NCBI RefSeq assembly: GCF_029227915.1
Contig: NC_079883.1
Coordinates: forward strand, 30,940,001-31,004,000
Direction of reading: 5' to 3'
DNA length: 64,000 nt
Source of the DNA: Hydractinia symbiolongicarpus
Taxonomy: Eukaryota > Cnidaria > Hydrozoa > Anthoathecata > Hydractiniidae
Position 1 is the stretch's first letter. Each line of letters starts with the position of its first letter. Shown in pieces: positions 41,323-56,200 of this stretch. Position numbers and translations under genes: made by a program. Below the pieces are notes generated by a model, which was not told the DNA's origin, did not search any database, and was given only the letters and a program-made list of their open reading frames with translations.

Positions 41323-44300
41323 ACATTTTTGAAAACTACAAGTCTCGTGCGTTTTAGTGGTGAAAAAATAATTTAAAAAATCGTTCGGGAAATGTGTTTA
41401 CTCCCTGGGTACTTTCTTTGTATACTTTTGACTATACGGGCCAAGCCCGGGATTTACGGGAAATGGCGGGTTTTCGTTTGCCGGCGATTAAACTTCTTTT
41501 ATTCAGTGTCTCATCAAAAATGAAAACATTTTTGAAAACTACAAGTCTCATGGGCTTTAGTGGTGAAATAATAATTTAAAAAATCGTTCGGGAAATGAGT
41601 TTACACCCTGGGTACTTTCTTTGTATACTTTAGACTATACGGGCCGAGTCCGGGATTTACGGGAAATCGCAGGTTTTCGTTTGCCGGCGATTAAACTTCT
41701 TTCATTCAGCGTCTCATCAAAAATGAAAACATTTTTGAAAACTACAAGTCTCATGCGTTTTAGTGGTGAAATAATAATTTAAAAAATCGTTCGGGAAATG
41801 AGTTTACACCCTGGGTACTTTCTTTGTATACTTTAGACTATACGGGCCGAGTCCGGGATTTACGGGAAATCGCAGGTTTTCGTTTGCCGGCGATTAAACT
41901 TCTTTCATTCAGCGTCTCATCAAAAATGAAAACATTTTTGAAAACTACAAGTCTCATGCGTTTTAGTGGTGAAAAAAAAATTAAAAAATCGTTCGGGAAA
42001 TGAGTTTACTCCCTGGGTACTTTCTTTGTATACATTCGACTATACGGGCCAAGCCCGGGATTTACGGGAAATCGCGGGTTTTCCTTTGCCCGCGATTAAA
42101 CTTCTTTTATTCAGCGTCTCATCAAAAATGAAAACATTTTTGAAAACTACAAGTGTCATGCGTTTTAGTGGTGAAAAAATAATTTAAAAAATCGTTCGGA
42201 GAAATGAGTTTACTCCCTGGGTACTTTCTTTGTATACTTTTGATTATACGGGCCGAGTCCGGGGTTTACGGGAAATGACGGGTTTTCGTTTGCCGGCGAT
42301 TAAACTTCTTTTATTCAGCGTCTCATCAAAAATGAAAACATTTTTGAAAACTACAAGTCTTATGCGTTTTAGTGGTGAAAAGATAATTTAAAAAATCGTT
42401 CTGGAAATGAGTTTACTCACAGGGTACTTTTTTTGTATACATTCGACTATATGGGCCAAGCCCGGGATTTACGGGAAGTCGCGGGTTTTCGTTTGTCGGA
42501 GATTAAACCTCTTTCATTAAGCGTCTCCTCAAAAATGAGAACATTTTTGGAAACTACAAGTCTCATGCGTTTTAGTGGTGAAAAAAATTTTTAAAAAATC
42601 GTTCGGGAAATGAGTTTACTCCCTGGGTACTTTCTTTGTATACTTTTGACTATACGGGCCAAGGCTTTAGTGGTGAAATAATAATTTAAAAAATCGTTCG
42701 GGAAATGAGTTTACACCCTGGGTACTTTCTTTGTATACTTTAGACTATACGGGCCGAGTCCGGGATTTACGGGAAATCGCAGGTTTTCGTTTGCCGGCGA
42801 TTAAACTTCTTTCATTCAGCGTCTCATCAAAAATGAAAACATTTTTGAAAACTACAAGTCTCATGCGTTTTAGTGGTGAAAAAAAAAATTAAAAAATCGT
42901 TCGGGAAATGAGTTTACTCCCTGGGTACTTTCTTTGTATACATTCGACTATACGGGCCAAGCCCGGGATTTACGGGAAATCGCGGGTTTTCCTTTGCCCG
43001 CGATTAAACTTCTTTTATTCAGCGTCTCATCAAAAATGAAAACATTTTTGAAAACTACAAGTGTCATGCGTTTTAGTGGTGAAAAAATAATTTAAAAAAT
43101 CGTTCGGAGAAATGAGTTTACTCCCTGGGTACTTTCTTTGTATACTTTTGATTATACGGGCCGAGTCCGGGGTTTACGGGAAATGACGGGTTTTCGTTTG
43201 CCGGCGATTAAACTTCTTTTATTCAGCGTCTCATCAAAAATGAAAACATTTTTGAAAACTACAAGTCTTATGCGTTTTAGTGGTGAAAAGATAATTTAAA
43301 AAATCGTTCTGGAAATGAGTTTACTCACAGGGTACTTTTTTTGTATACATTCGACTATATGGGCCAAGCCCGGGATTTACGGGAAGTCGCGGGTTTTCGT
43401 TTGTCGGAGATTAAACCTCTTTCATTAAGCGTCTCCTCAAAAATGAGAACATTTTTGGAAACTACAAGTCTCATGCGTTTTAGTGGTGAAAAAAATTTTT
43501 AAAAAATCGTTCGGGAAATGAGTTTACTCCCTGGGTACTTTCTTTGTATACTTTTGACTATACGGGCCAAGCCCGACATTTACGGGAAATCGCGGTTTTT
43601 CGTTTGCCGGCGATTAAACTTCTTTTATTCAGTGTCTCATCAAAAATAAAAACATTTTTGAAAACTACAAGTCTTATGCGTTTTAGTGGTGAAAAGATAA
43701 TTTTGAGTTTTGAAAATGAGTTTACTCACAGGGTACTTTCTTTGTATACATTCGACTACACGGGCCAAGCCCGGGATTTACGGGAAATCGCAGGTTATCG
43801 TTTGCTGGCGATTAAGCCACTTTCACTAAGCGTCTCATCAAAAATGAAAACATTTCTGAAAACTACAAGTCTCATGCGTTTTAGTGGTGAAAAAATAATT
43901 TAAAAAATCGTTCGGGAACTGAGTTTACTCCCTGGGTACTTTCTTTGTATACTTTTGACTATACGGGCCGAGTCCGGGATTTACGGGAAGTCGCGGGTTT
44001 TTGTTTGCCGGCGATTAAACTTCTTTTATTCAGCGTCTTATCAAAAATGAAAACATTTTTAAAAACTAAAAGTCTCATGGGCTTTAGTGGTGAAATAATA
44101 ATTTAAAAAATCCTTCGGGAAATGAGTTTACACCCTGGGTACTTTTTTGTATACTTTTGCGTATACGGGCCGAGTCTGGGGTTTACGGGAAATGGCGGGT
44201 TTTCGTTTGCCGGCGATTAAACTTCTTTTATTCAGCTTCTCATCAAAAATGAAAACATTTTTAAAAACTACAAGTCTCATGGGCTTTAGTGGTGAAATAA

Positions 44301-45099
44301 AAATTTAAAAAATCGTTCTGGAAATGAGTTTACACCCTGGGTACTTTCTTTGTACACTTTTGACTATCCGGGCCGAGTCCGGGATTTACGGGAAGTCGCA
44401 GGTTTTCGTTTGCCGGCGATTAAACTTCTTTTATTCAGCGTCTCCTCAAAAATGAAAACATTTTTAAAAACTACAAGTCTCATGCGTTTTAGTGGTGAAA
44501 AAATAATTTAAAAAATCGTTCGGGAAATGAGTTTACTCCCTGGGTACTTTCTTTGTATACTTTTGATTATACGGGCCGAGTCCGGGGTTTACGGGAAATG
44601 GCGGGTTTTCGTTTGCCGGCGATGAAACTTCTTTTATTCAGCTTCTCATCAAAAATGAAAACATTTTTGAAAACTACAAGTCTCATGCGTTTTAGTGGTG
44701 AAAAGATAATTTAAAAAATCGCTCGGGAAATGAGTTTACTCCCTGGGTACTTTTTTGTATACTTTTGACTATACGGGCCGAGTCCGGGATTTACGGGAAA
44801 TCGCAGGTTTTCGTTTGCCGGCGATTAAACTTCTTTTATTCAGCGTCTCATCAAAAATGAAAACATTTTTAAAAACTACAAGACTCATGCGTTTTAGTGG
44901 TGCAAAAATAAATTAAAAAATCGTTGGGGAAATGAGTTTACTCCCTGGGCACTTTCTTTGTATACTTTTGACTATACGGGCCAAGCCCGGGATTTACGGG
45001 AAATCGCGGGTTTTCGTTTGCCGGCGTTGAAACTTCTTTCACTAAGCGTCTCATCAAAAATGAAAACATTTCTGAAAACTACAAGACTCATGCGTTTTA

Positions 45100-48000
45100 G
45101 TGGTGAAAAGATAATTTAAAAAATCGTTCGGGAACTGAGTTTACTCCCTGGGTACTTTCTTTGTATACTTTTGACTATAAGGGCCGAGTCCGGGATTTAC
45201 GGGAAGTCGCGGGTTTTTGTTTGCCGGCGATTAAACTTCTTTTATTCAGCGTCTTATCAAAAATGAAAAAATTTTTAAAAACTAAAAGTCTCATGGGCTT
45301 TAGTGGTGAAATAATAATTTAAAAAATCCTTCGGGAAATGAGTTTACACCCTGGGTACTTTCTTTGTATACTTTTGCGTATACGGGCCGAGTCTGGGGTT
45401 TACGGGAAATGGCGGGTTTTCGTTTGCCGGCGATTAAACTTCTTTTATTCAGCGTCTCATCAAAAATGAAAACATTTTTAAAAACTACAAGTCTCATGGG
45501 CTTTAGTGGTAAAATAAAAATTTAAAAAATCGTTCTGGAAATGAGTTTACACCCTGGGTACTTTCTTTGTACACTTTTGACTATACGGGCCGAGTCCGGG
45601 ATTTACGGGAAGTCGCAGGTTTTCGTTTGCCGGCGATTAAACTTCTTTTATTCAGCGTCTCCTCAAAAATGAAAACATTTTTGAAAACTACAAGTCTCAT
45701 GCGTTTTAGTGGTGAAAAAATAATTTAAAAAATCGTTGGGGAAATTAGTTTACTCCCTGGCCACTTTCTTTGTATACTTTTGACTATACGGGCCAAGCCC
45801 GGGATTTACGGGAAATCGCGGGTTTTCGTTTGCCGGCGTTGAAACTTCTTTTATTCAGCGTCTCATCAAAAATGAAAACAATTTTGAAAACTACAAGTCT
45901 CATGCGTTTTAGTGGTGAAAAGATAATTTAAAAAATCGTTTTGGAAATGAGTTTACTCACAGGGTACTTTCTTTGTATACTTTTGACTATACGGGCCAAG
46001 CCCGGGATTTACGGGAAATCGCGGGTTTTCGTTTGCCGGCGTTGAAACTTCTTTTATTCAGCGTCTCATCAAAAATGAAAACAATTTTGAAAACTACAAG
46101 TCTCATGCGTTTTAGTGGTGAAAAGATAATTTAAAAAATCGTTTTGGAAATGAGTTTACTCACAGGGTACTTTCTTTGTATACATTCGACTACACGGGCC
46201 AAGCCCGGGATTTACGGGAAATCGCGGGTTATCGTTTGCTGGCGATTAAGCCACTTTCACTAAGCGTCTCATCAAAAATGAAAACATTTTTGGAAACTAC
46301 AAGTCTCATGCGTTTTAGTGGTGAAAAAATTTTTTAAAAAATCGTTCGGGAAATGAGTTTACTCCCTGGGTACTTTCTTTGTATACTTTTGACTATACAG
46401 GCCAAGCCCGACATTTACGGGAAATTGCGGTTTTTCGTTTGCCGGCGATTAAACTTCTTTTATTCAGTGTCTCATCAAAAATGAAAACATTTTTGAAAAC
46501 TACAAGTCTCATGCGTTTTAGTGGTGAAAAGATAATTTAAAAAATCGTTTTGGAAATGAGTTTACTCACAGGGTACTTTCTTTGTATACATTCGACTACA
46601 CGGGCCAAGCCCGGGATTTACGGGAAATCGCGGGTTATCGTTTGCTGGCGATTAAGCCACTTTCACTAAGCGTCTCATCAAAAATGAAAACATTTCTGAA
46701 AACTACAAGTCTCATGCATTTTAGTGGTGAAAAAATAATTTAAAAAATCGTTCGGGAACTGAGTTTACTCCCTGGGTACTTTCTTTGTATACTTTTGACT
46801 ATACGGGCCGAGTCCGGGATTTACGGGAAGTCGCGGGTTTTTGTTTGCCGGCGATTAAACTTCTTTTATTCAGCGTCTTATCAAAAATGAAAACATTTTT
46901 AAAAACTAAAAGTCTCATGGGCTTTAGTGGTGAAATAATAATTTAAAAAATCCTTCGGGAAATGAGTTTACACCCTGGGTACTTTCTTTGTATACTTTTG
47001 CGTATACGGGCCGAGTCTGGGGTTTACGGGAAATGGCGGGTTTTCGTTTGCCGGCGATTAAACTTCTTTTATTCAGCGTCTCATCAAAAATGAAAACATT
47101 TTTGAAAACTACAAGTCTTATGCCTTTTAGTGGTGAAAAGATAATTTAAAAAATCGTTCTGGAAATGAGTTTACACCCTGGGTACTTTCTTTGTACACTT
47201 TTGACTATACGGGCCGAGTCCGGGATTTACGGGAAGTCGCAGGTTTTCGTTTGCCGGCGATAAAACTTCTTTTATTCAGCGTCTCCTCAAAAATGAAAAC
47301 ATTTTTGAAAACTACAAGTCTCATGCGTTTTAGTGGTGAAAAAATAATTTAAAAAATCGTTGGGGAAATGAGTTTACTCCCTGGGCACTTTCTTTGTATA
47401 CTTTTGACTATACGGGCCAAGCCCGGGATTTACGGGAAATCGCGGGTTTTCGTTTGCCGGCGTTGAAACTTCTTTTATTCAGCGTCTCATCAAAAATGAA
47501 AACAATTTTGAAAACTACAAGTCTCATGCGTTTTAGTGGTGAAAAGATAATTTAAAAAATCGTTTTGGAAATGAGTTTACTCACAGGGTACTTTCTTTGT
47601 ATACATTCGACTACACGGGCCAAGCCCGGGATTTACGGGAAATCGCGGGTTATCGTTTGCTGGCGATTAAGCCACTTTCACTAAGCGTCTCATCAAAAAT
47701 GAAAACATTTCTGAAAACTACAAGTCTTATGCGTTTTAGTGGTGAAAAAATAATTTAAAAAATCGTTCGGGAACTGAGTTTACTCCCTGGGCACTTTCTT
47801 TGTATACTTTTGACTATACGGGCCGAGTCCGGGATTTACGGGAAGTCGCGGGTTTTTGTTTGCCGGCGATTAAACTTCTTTTATTCAGCGTCTTATCAAA
47901 AATGAAAAAATTTTTAAAAACTAAAAGTCTCATGGGCTTTAGTGGTGAAATAATAATTTAAAAAATCCTTCGGGAAATGAGTTTACACCCTGGGTACTTT

Positions 48001-51000
48001 CTTTGTATACTTTTGCGTATACGGGCCGAGTCTGGGGTTTACGGGAAATGGCGGGTTTTCGTTTGCCGGCGATTAAACTTCTTTTATTCAGCGTCTCATC
48101 AAAAATGAAAACATTTTTAAAAACTACAAGTCTCATGGGCTTTAGTGGTGAAATAAAAATTTAAAAAATCGTTCTGGAAATGAGTTTACACCCTGGGTAC
48201 TTTCTTTGTACACTTTTGACTATACGGGCCGAGTCCGGGATTTACGGGAAGTCGCAGGTTTTCGTTTGCCGGCGATTAAACTTCTTTTATTCAGCGTCTC
48301 CTCAAAAATGAAAACATTTCTGAAAACTACAAGTCTCATGCGTTTTAGTGGTGAAAAAATAATTTAAAAAATCGTGCGGGAACTGAGTTTACTCCCTGGG
48401 TACTTTCTTTGTATACTTTTGACTATACGGGCCGAGTCCGGGATTTACGGGAAGTCGCGGGTTTTTGTTTGCCGGCGATTAAACTTCTTTTATTCAGCGT
48501 CTTATCAAAAATGAAAACATTTTTAAAAACTAAAAGTCTCATGGGCTTTAGTGGTGAAATAATAATTTAAAAAATCCTTCGGGAAATGAGTTTACACCCT
48601 GGGTACTTTCTTTGTATACTTTTGCGTATACGGGCCGAGTCTGGGGTTTACGGGAAATGGCGGGTTTTCGTTTGCCGGCGATTAAACTTCTTTTATTCAG
48701 CGTCTCATCAAAAATGAAAACATTTTTGAAAACTACAAGTCTTATGCCTTTTAGTGGTGAAAAGATAATTTAAAAAATCGTTCTGGAAATGAGTTTACAC
48801 CCTGGGTACTTTCTTTGTACACTTTTGACTATACGGGCCGAGTCCGGGATTTACGGGAAGTCGCAGGTTTTCGTTTGCCGGCGATTAAACTTCTTTTATT
48901 CAGCGTTTCCTCAAAAATGAAAACATTTTTGAAAACTACAAGTCTCATGCGTTTTAGTGGTGAAAAAATAATTTAAAAAATCGTTGGGGAAATTAGTTTA
49001 CTCCCTGGGCACTTTCTTTGTATACTTTTGTCTATACGGGCCAAGCCCGGGATTTACGGGAAATCGCGGGTTTTCGTTTGCCGGCGTTGAAACTTCTTTT
49101 ATTCAGCGTCTCATCAAAAATGAAAACAATTTTGAAAACTACAAGTCTCATGCGTTTTAGTGGTGAAAAGATAATTTAAAAAATCGTTTTGGAAATGAGT
49201 TTACTCACAGGGTACTTTCTTTGTATACATTCGACTACAGGGGCCAAGCCCGGGATTTACGGGAAATCGCGGGTTATCGTTTGCTGGCGATTAAGCCACT
49301 TTCACTAAGCGTCTCATCAAAAATGAAAACATTTCTGAAAACTACAAGTCTTATGCGTTTTAGTGGTGAAATAATAATTTAAAAAATCCTTCGGGAAATG
49401 AGTTTACACCCTGGGTACTTTCTTTGTATACTTTTGCGTATACGGGCCGAGTCTGGGGTTTACGGGAAATGGCGGGTTTTCGTTTGCCGGCGATTAAACT
49501 TCTTTTATTCAGCGTCTCATCAAAAATGAAAACATTTTTAAAAACTACAAGTCTCATGGGCTTTAGTGGTGAAATAAAAATTTAAAAAATCGTTCTGGAA
49601 ATGAGTTTACACCCTGGGTACTTTCTTTGTACACTTCTGACTATACGGGCCGAGTCCGGGATTTACGGGAAGTCGCAGGTTTTCGTTTGCCGGCGATTAA
49701 ACTTCTTTTATTCAGCGTCTCCTCAAAAATGAAAACATTTCTGAAAACTACAAGTCTCATGCGTTTTAGTGGTGAAAAAATAATTTAAAAAATCGTTCGG
49801 GAACTGAGTTTACTCCCTGGGCACTTTCTTTGTATACTTTTGACTATACGGGCCGAGTCCGGGATTTACGGGAAGTCGCGGGTTTTTGTTTGCCGGCGAT
49901 TAAACTTCTTTTATTCAGCGTCTTATCAAAAATGAAAACATTTTTAAAAACTAAAAGTCTCATGGGCTTTAGTGGTGAAATAATAATTTAAAAAATCCTT
50001 CGGGAAATGAGTTTACACCCTGGGTACTTTCTTTGTATACTTTTGCGTATACGGGCCGAGTCTGGGGTTTACGGGAAATGGCGGGTTTTCGTTTGCCGGC
50101 GATTAAACTTCTTTTATTCAGCGTCTCATCAAAAATGAAAACATTTTTGAAAACTACAAGTCTTATGCCTTTTAGTGGTGAAAAGATAATTTAAAAAATC
50201 GTTCTGGAAATGAGTTTACACCCTGGGTACTTTCTTTGTACACTTTTGACTATACGGGCCGAGTCCGGGATTTACGGGAAGTCGCAGGTTTTCGTTTGCC
50301 GGCGATTAAACTTCTTTTATTCAGCGTTTCCTCAAAAATGAAAACATTTTTGAAAACTACAAGTCTCATGCGTTTTAGTGGTGAAAAAATAATTTAAAAA
50401 ATCGTTGGGGAAATTAGTTTACTCCCTGGGCACTTTCTTTGTATACTTTTGACTATACGGGCCAAGCCCGGGATTTACGGGAAATCGCGGGTTTTCGTTT
50501 GCCGGCGTTGAAACTTCTTTTATTCAGCGTCTCATCAAAAATGAAAACAATTTTGAAAACTACAAGTCTCATGCGTTTTAGTGGTGAAAAGATAATTTAA
50601 AAAATCGTTTTGGAAATGAGTTTACTCACAGGGTACTTTCTTTGTATACATTCGACTACACGGGCCAAGCCCGGGATTTACGGGAAATCGCGGGTTATCG
50701 TTTGCTGGCGATTAAGCCACTTTCACTAAGCGTCTCATCAAAAATGAAAACATTTCTGAAAACTAAAAGTCTTATGCGTTTTAGTGGTGAAAAAATAATT
50801 TAAAAAATCGTTCGGGAACTGAGTTTACTCCCTGGGTACTTTCTTTGTATACTTTTGACTATACGGGCCGAGTCCGGGATTTACGGGAAGTCGCGGGTTT
50901 TTGTTTGCCGGCGATTAAACTTCTTTTATTCAGCGTCTTATCAAAAATGAAAACATTTTTAAAAACTAAAAGTCTCATGGGCTTTAGTGGTGAAATAATA

Positions 51001-51300
51001 ATTTAAAAAATCCTTCGGGAAATGAGTTTACACCCTGGGTACTTTCTTTGTATACTTTTGCGTATACGGGCCGAGTCTGGGGTTTACGGGAAAAGGCGGG
51101 TTTTCGTTTGCCGGCGATTAAACTTATTTTATTCAGCGTCTCATCAAAAATGAAAACATTTTTAAAAACTACAAGTCTCATGGGCTTTAGTGGTGAAATA
51201 AAAATTTAAAAAATCGTTCTGGAAATGAGTTTACACCCTGGGTACTTTCTTTGTACACTTTTGACTATACGGGCCGAGTCCGGGATTTACGGAAGTCGCA
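45100..51300. repeat. Mosaic higher-order region with 13-, 7- and 8-monomer spacings
   Basis: A distinctive monomer series (ACTAAAAGTCTCATGGGC followed by the TTTTGCGTATAC type) recurs at about 45290, 47929, 49360 and 50974, at distances near 2639, 1421 and 1624 bp (13, 7 and 8 monomers). The CTTATGCCTTTTAG variant recurs at 47118, 48742 and 50163. Distances differ but register is kept, as expected from repeated unequal exchange of variable length. Confidence 0.7.
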
Positions 51301-53239
51301 GGTTTTCGTTTGCCGGCGATTAAACTTCTTTTATTCAGCGTCTCCTCAAAAATGAAAACATTTTTGAAAACTACAAGTCTCATGCGTTTTAGTGGTGAAA
51401 AAATAATTTAAAAAATCGTTGGGGAAATTAGTTTACTCCCTGGGCACTTTCTTTGTTTACTTTTGACTATACGGGCCAAGCCCGGGATTTACGGGAAATC
51501 GCGGGTTTTCGTTTGCCGGCGTTGAAACTTCTTTTATTCAGCGTCTCATCAAAAATGAAAACAATTTTGAAAACTACAAGTCTTATGCGTTTTAGTGGTG
51601 AAAAGATAATTTAAAAAATCGTTCTGGAAATGAGTTTACTCACAGGGTACTTTTTTTGTATACATTCGACTATATGGGCCAAGCCCGGGATTTACGGGAA
51701 ATCGCGGGTTTTTGTTTGCCGGCGATTAAACCTCTTTCATTAAGCGTCTTATCAAAAATGAACACATTTTTGGAAACTACAAGTCTCATGCGTTTTAGTG
51801 GTGAAAAAAATTTTTAAAAAATCGTTCGGGAAATGAGTTTACTCCATGGATATTTTCTTGGTATACTTTTGACTATGCGGGCCAAGGCCGACATTTACGG
51901 GAAATCGCGGTTTTTCGTTTGCCGGCGATTAAACTTCTTTTATTTAGTGTCTCATCAAAAATGAAAACATTTTTGAAAACTACAAGTCTCATGCGTTTTA
52001 GTGGTGAAAAGATAATTTAAAAAATCGTTTTGGAAATGAGTTTACTCACAGGGTACTTTCTTTGTATACATTCGACTACACGGGCCAAGCCCGGGATTTA
52101 CGGGAAATCGCGGGTTATCGTTTGCTGGCGATTAAGCCACTTTCACTAAGCGTCTCATCAAAAATGAAAACATTTCTGAAAACTACAAGTCTCATGCGTT
52201 TTAGTGGTGAAAAAATAATTTAAAAAATCGTTCGGGAAATGAGTTTACTCCCTGGGTACTTTCTTTGTATACTTTTGACTATACGGCCCGAGTCCGGGAT
52301 TTACGGGAAGTCGCGGGTTTTTGTTTGCCGGCGATTAAACTTCTTTTATTCAGCGTCTTATCAAAAATGAAAACATTTTTATAAACTACAAGTCTCATGG
52401 GCTTTAGTGGTGAAATAATAATTTAAAAAATCGTTCTGGAAATGAGTTTACACCCTGGGTACTTTCTTTGTACACTTTTGACTATACGGGCCGAGTCGGG
52501 TATTTACGGGAAGTCGCAGGTTTTCGTTTGCCGGCGATTAAACTTCTTTTATTCAGCGTCTCATCAAAAATGAAAACATTTTTGAAAACTACAAGTCTCA
52601 TGTGTTTTAGTGGTGAAAAAATAATTTAAAAAATCGTTCGGGAAATGAGTTTACTCCCTGGGTACTTTCTTTGTATACTTTTGATTATACGGGCCGAGTC
52701 CGGGGTTTACGGGAAATGGCGGGTTTTCGTTTGCCGGCGATTAAACTTCTTTTATTCAGCGTCTCATCAAAAATGAAAACATTTTTGAAAACCACAAGTC
52801 TCATGCGTTTTAGTGGTGAAAAAATAATATAAAAAATCGTTCGGGAAGTGAGTTTACTCCCTGGGTACTTTCTTTGTATACTTTTGACTATACGGGCCAA
52901 GCCCGGGATTTACGGGAAATGGCGGGTTTTCGTTTGCCGGCGATTAAACTTCTTTTATTCAGTGTCTCATCAAAAATGAAAACATTTTTGAAAACTACAA
53001 GTCTCATGCGTTTTAGTGGTGAAAAAATAATATAAAAAATCGTTCGGGAAATGAGTTTACACTCTGGGTACTTTCTTTGTATACTTTTGAGTATACGAGC
53101 CGAGTCCGGGGTTTACGGGAAATGGCGGGTTTTCGTTTGCCGGGGATTAAACTTCTTTTATTCAGCGTCTCATCAAAAATGAAAACATTTTGAAAAACTA
53201 CAAGTTCCATGGGCTTTAGTAGTGAAATAATAATTTAAA

Positions 53240-56200
53240 AAATCGTTCTGAAAATGAGTTTACACCCTGGGTACTTTCTCTGTACACTTTTGACTATACG
53301 GGCCGAGTCCGAGATTTACGGGAAGTCGCAGGTTTTCGTTTACCGGCGATTAAACTTCTTTTATTCAGCGTCTCATCAAAAATGAAAACATTTTTGAAAA
53401 CTACAAGTCTCGTGCGTTTTATTGGTGAAAAAATAATTTAAAAAATCGTTCGGGAAATGAGTTTACTCCCTGGGTACTTTCTTTGTATACTTTTGACTAT
53501 ACGGGCCAAGCCCGGGATTTACGGGAAATGGCGGGTTTTCGTTTGCCGGCGATTAAACTTCTTTTATTCAGTGTCTCATCAAAAATGAAAACATTTTTGA
53601 AAACTACAAGTCTCATGGGCTTTAGTGGTGAAATAATAATTTAAAAAATCGTTCGGGAAATGAGTTTACACCCTGGGTACTTTCTTTGTATACTTTAGAC
53701 TATACGGGCCGAGTCCGGGATTTACGGGAAATCGCAGGTTTTCGTTTGCCGGCGATTAAACTTCTTTCATTCAGCGTCTCATCAAAAATGAAAACATTTT
53801 TGAAAACTACAAGTCTCATGCGTTTTAGTGGTGAAAAAAAAAATTAAAAAATCGTTCGGGAAATGAGTTTACTCCCTGGGTACTTTCTTTGTATACATTC
53901 GACTATACGGGCCAAGCCCGGGATTTACGGGAAATCGCGGGTTTTCCTTTGCCCGCGATTAAACTTCTTTTATTCAGCGTCTCATCAAAAATGAAAACAT
54001 TTTTGAAAACTACAAGTGTCATGCGTTTTAGTGGTGAAAAAATAATTTAAAAAATCGTTCGGAGAAATGAGTTTACTCCCTGGGTACTTTCTTTGTATAC
54101 TTTTGATTATACGGGCCGAGTCCGGGGTTTACGGGAAATGGCGGGTTTTCGTTTGCCGGCGATTAAACTTCTTTTATTCAGCGTCTGATCAAAAATGAAA
54201 ACTTTTTTGAAAACTACAAGTCTCAAGCGTTTTAGTGGTGAAAAAAAAATTTAAAAAATCGTTCGGGAAATGAGTTTACTCCCTTGGTACTTTCTTTGTA
54301 TACATTCGACTATACGGGCCAAGCCCGGGATTTACGGGAAATCGCGGGATTTCGTTTGCCGGCGATTAAACCTCTTTCATTAAGCGTCTCATCAAAAATG
54401 AAAACATTTTTGAAAACTAAAAGTCTCATGCGTTTTAGTGGTAAAAAAAAAAATCGTTCCGGAAATGAGTTTACACCCTGGGTACTTTCTTTGTATACTT
54501 TTGACTATACGGCCGAGTCCGGGATTTACGGGAAATCGCAGGTTTTCGTTTGCCGGCGATTAAACTTCTTTTATTCAGCGTCTCATCAAAAATGAAAACA
54601 TTTTTGAAAACTACAAGTCTCATGCGTTTTAGTGGTGAAAAAAAAAAAAAATTAAAAAATCGTTCGGGAAATGAGTTTACTTCCTGGGTACTTTCTTTGT
54701 ATACTATTGACTATACGGGCCAAGCCCGGGATTTACGGGAAATCGCGGGTTTTCGTTTGCCGGCGATTAAACTTCTTTTATTCAGCGTCTCATCAAAAAT
54801 GAAAACATTTTTGAAAACTACAAGTCTTATGCGTTTTAGTGGTGAAAAAATAATTTAAAAAATCGTTCCGGAAATGAGTTTACTCAAAGGGTACTTTCTT
54901 TGTATACATTCGACTATACGGGCCAAGCCCGGGATTTGCGGGAAATCGCGGGTTTTCGTTTGCCGGCGATTAAACCTCTTTCATTAAGCGTCTCATCAAA
55001 AATGAAAACATTTTTGAAAACTACAGGTCTCATGCGTTTAAGTGGTAAAAAAAAAATTTAAAAAATCGTTCGGGAAATGAGTTTACTCCCTGGGTACTTT
55101 CTTTGTATACATTCGACTATACGGGCCAAGCCCGGGATTTACGGGAAATCGCGGGTTTTCGTTTGCCGGCGATTAAACCTCTTTCATTAAGCGTCTCATC
55201 AAAAATGAAAACATTTTTGAAAATTACAAGTCTCATGCGTTTTAGTGGTAAAAAATAATTTCAAAAATCGTTCGGGAAATGAGTTTACTCCCTGGGTACT
55301 TTCTTTATATTCATTCGACTATACCGGCCAAGCCCGGAATTTACGGGAAATCGCGGGATTTCGTTTGCCGGCGATTAAACGTCTTTCATTAAGCGTCTCA
55401 TCAAAAATGAAAACATTTTTGAAAACTGCAAGTCTCATGCGTTTTAGTGGTAAAAAAAAAATTTAAAAAATCGTTCGGGAAATGAGTTTACACCCTGGGT
55501 ACTTTCTCTGTACACTTTTGACTATACGGGCCGAGTCCGAGATTTACGGGAAGTCGCAGGTTTTCGTTTACCGGCGATTAAACTTCTTTTATTCAGCGTC
55601 TCATCAAAAATGAAAACATTTTTGAAAACTACAAGTCTCGTGCGTTTTATTGGTGAAAAAATAATTTAAAAAATCGTTCGGGAAATGAGTTTACTCCCTG
55701 GGTACTTTCTTTGTATACTTTTGACTATACGGGCCAAGCCCGGGATTTACGGGAAATGGCGGGTTTTCGTTTGCCGGCGATTAAACTTCTTTTATTCAGT
55801 GTCTCATCAAAAATGAAAACATTTTTGAAAACTACAAGTCTCATGGGCTTTAGTGGTGAAATAATAATTTAAAAAATCGTTCGGGAAATGAGTTTACACC
55901 CTGGGTACTTTCTTTGTATACTTTAGACTATACGGGCCGAGTCCGGGATTTACGGGAAATCGCAGGTTTTCGTTTGCCGGCGATTAAACTTCTTTCATTC
56001 AGCGTCTCATCAAAAATGAAAACATTTTTGAAAACTACAAGTCTCATGCGTTTTAGTGGTGAAAAAAAAAATTAAAAAATCGTTCGGGAAATGAGTTTAC
56101 TCCCTGGGTACTTTTTTTGTATACATTCGACTATACGGGCCAAGCCCGGGATTTACGGGAAATCGCGGGTTTTCCTTTGCCCGCGATTAAACTTCTTTTA

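Larger units (their letters stand above)
29458..44615. repeat. Tandem segmental duplication, copy 2 (15,158 bp)
   Basis: Second copy of the segment beginning near 14300. Between the copies I noticed substitutions at 23770/38928, 23870/39028, 23875/39033, 26237/41395 and 26634/41792, and none inside the transposon. The match is lost at about 44.62 kb, where GCGATGAAAC replaces GCGATTAAAC and neighbouring variants change. The satellite part of the unit is 9026 bp, about 44 monomers plus the ~86-bp partial monomer at the out-of-register junction near 27507/42665. Confidence 0.85.
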
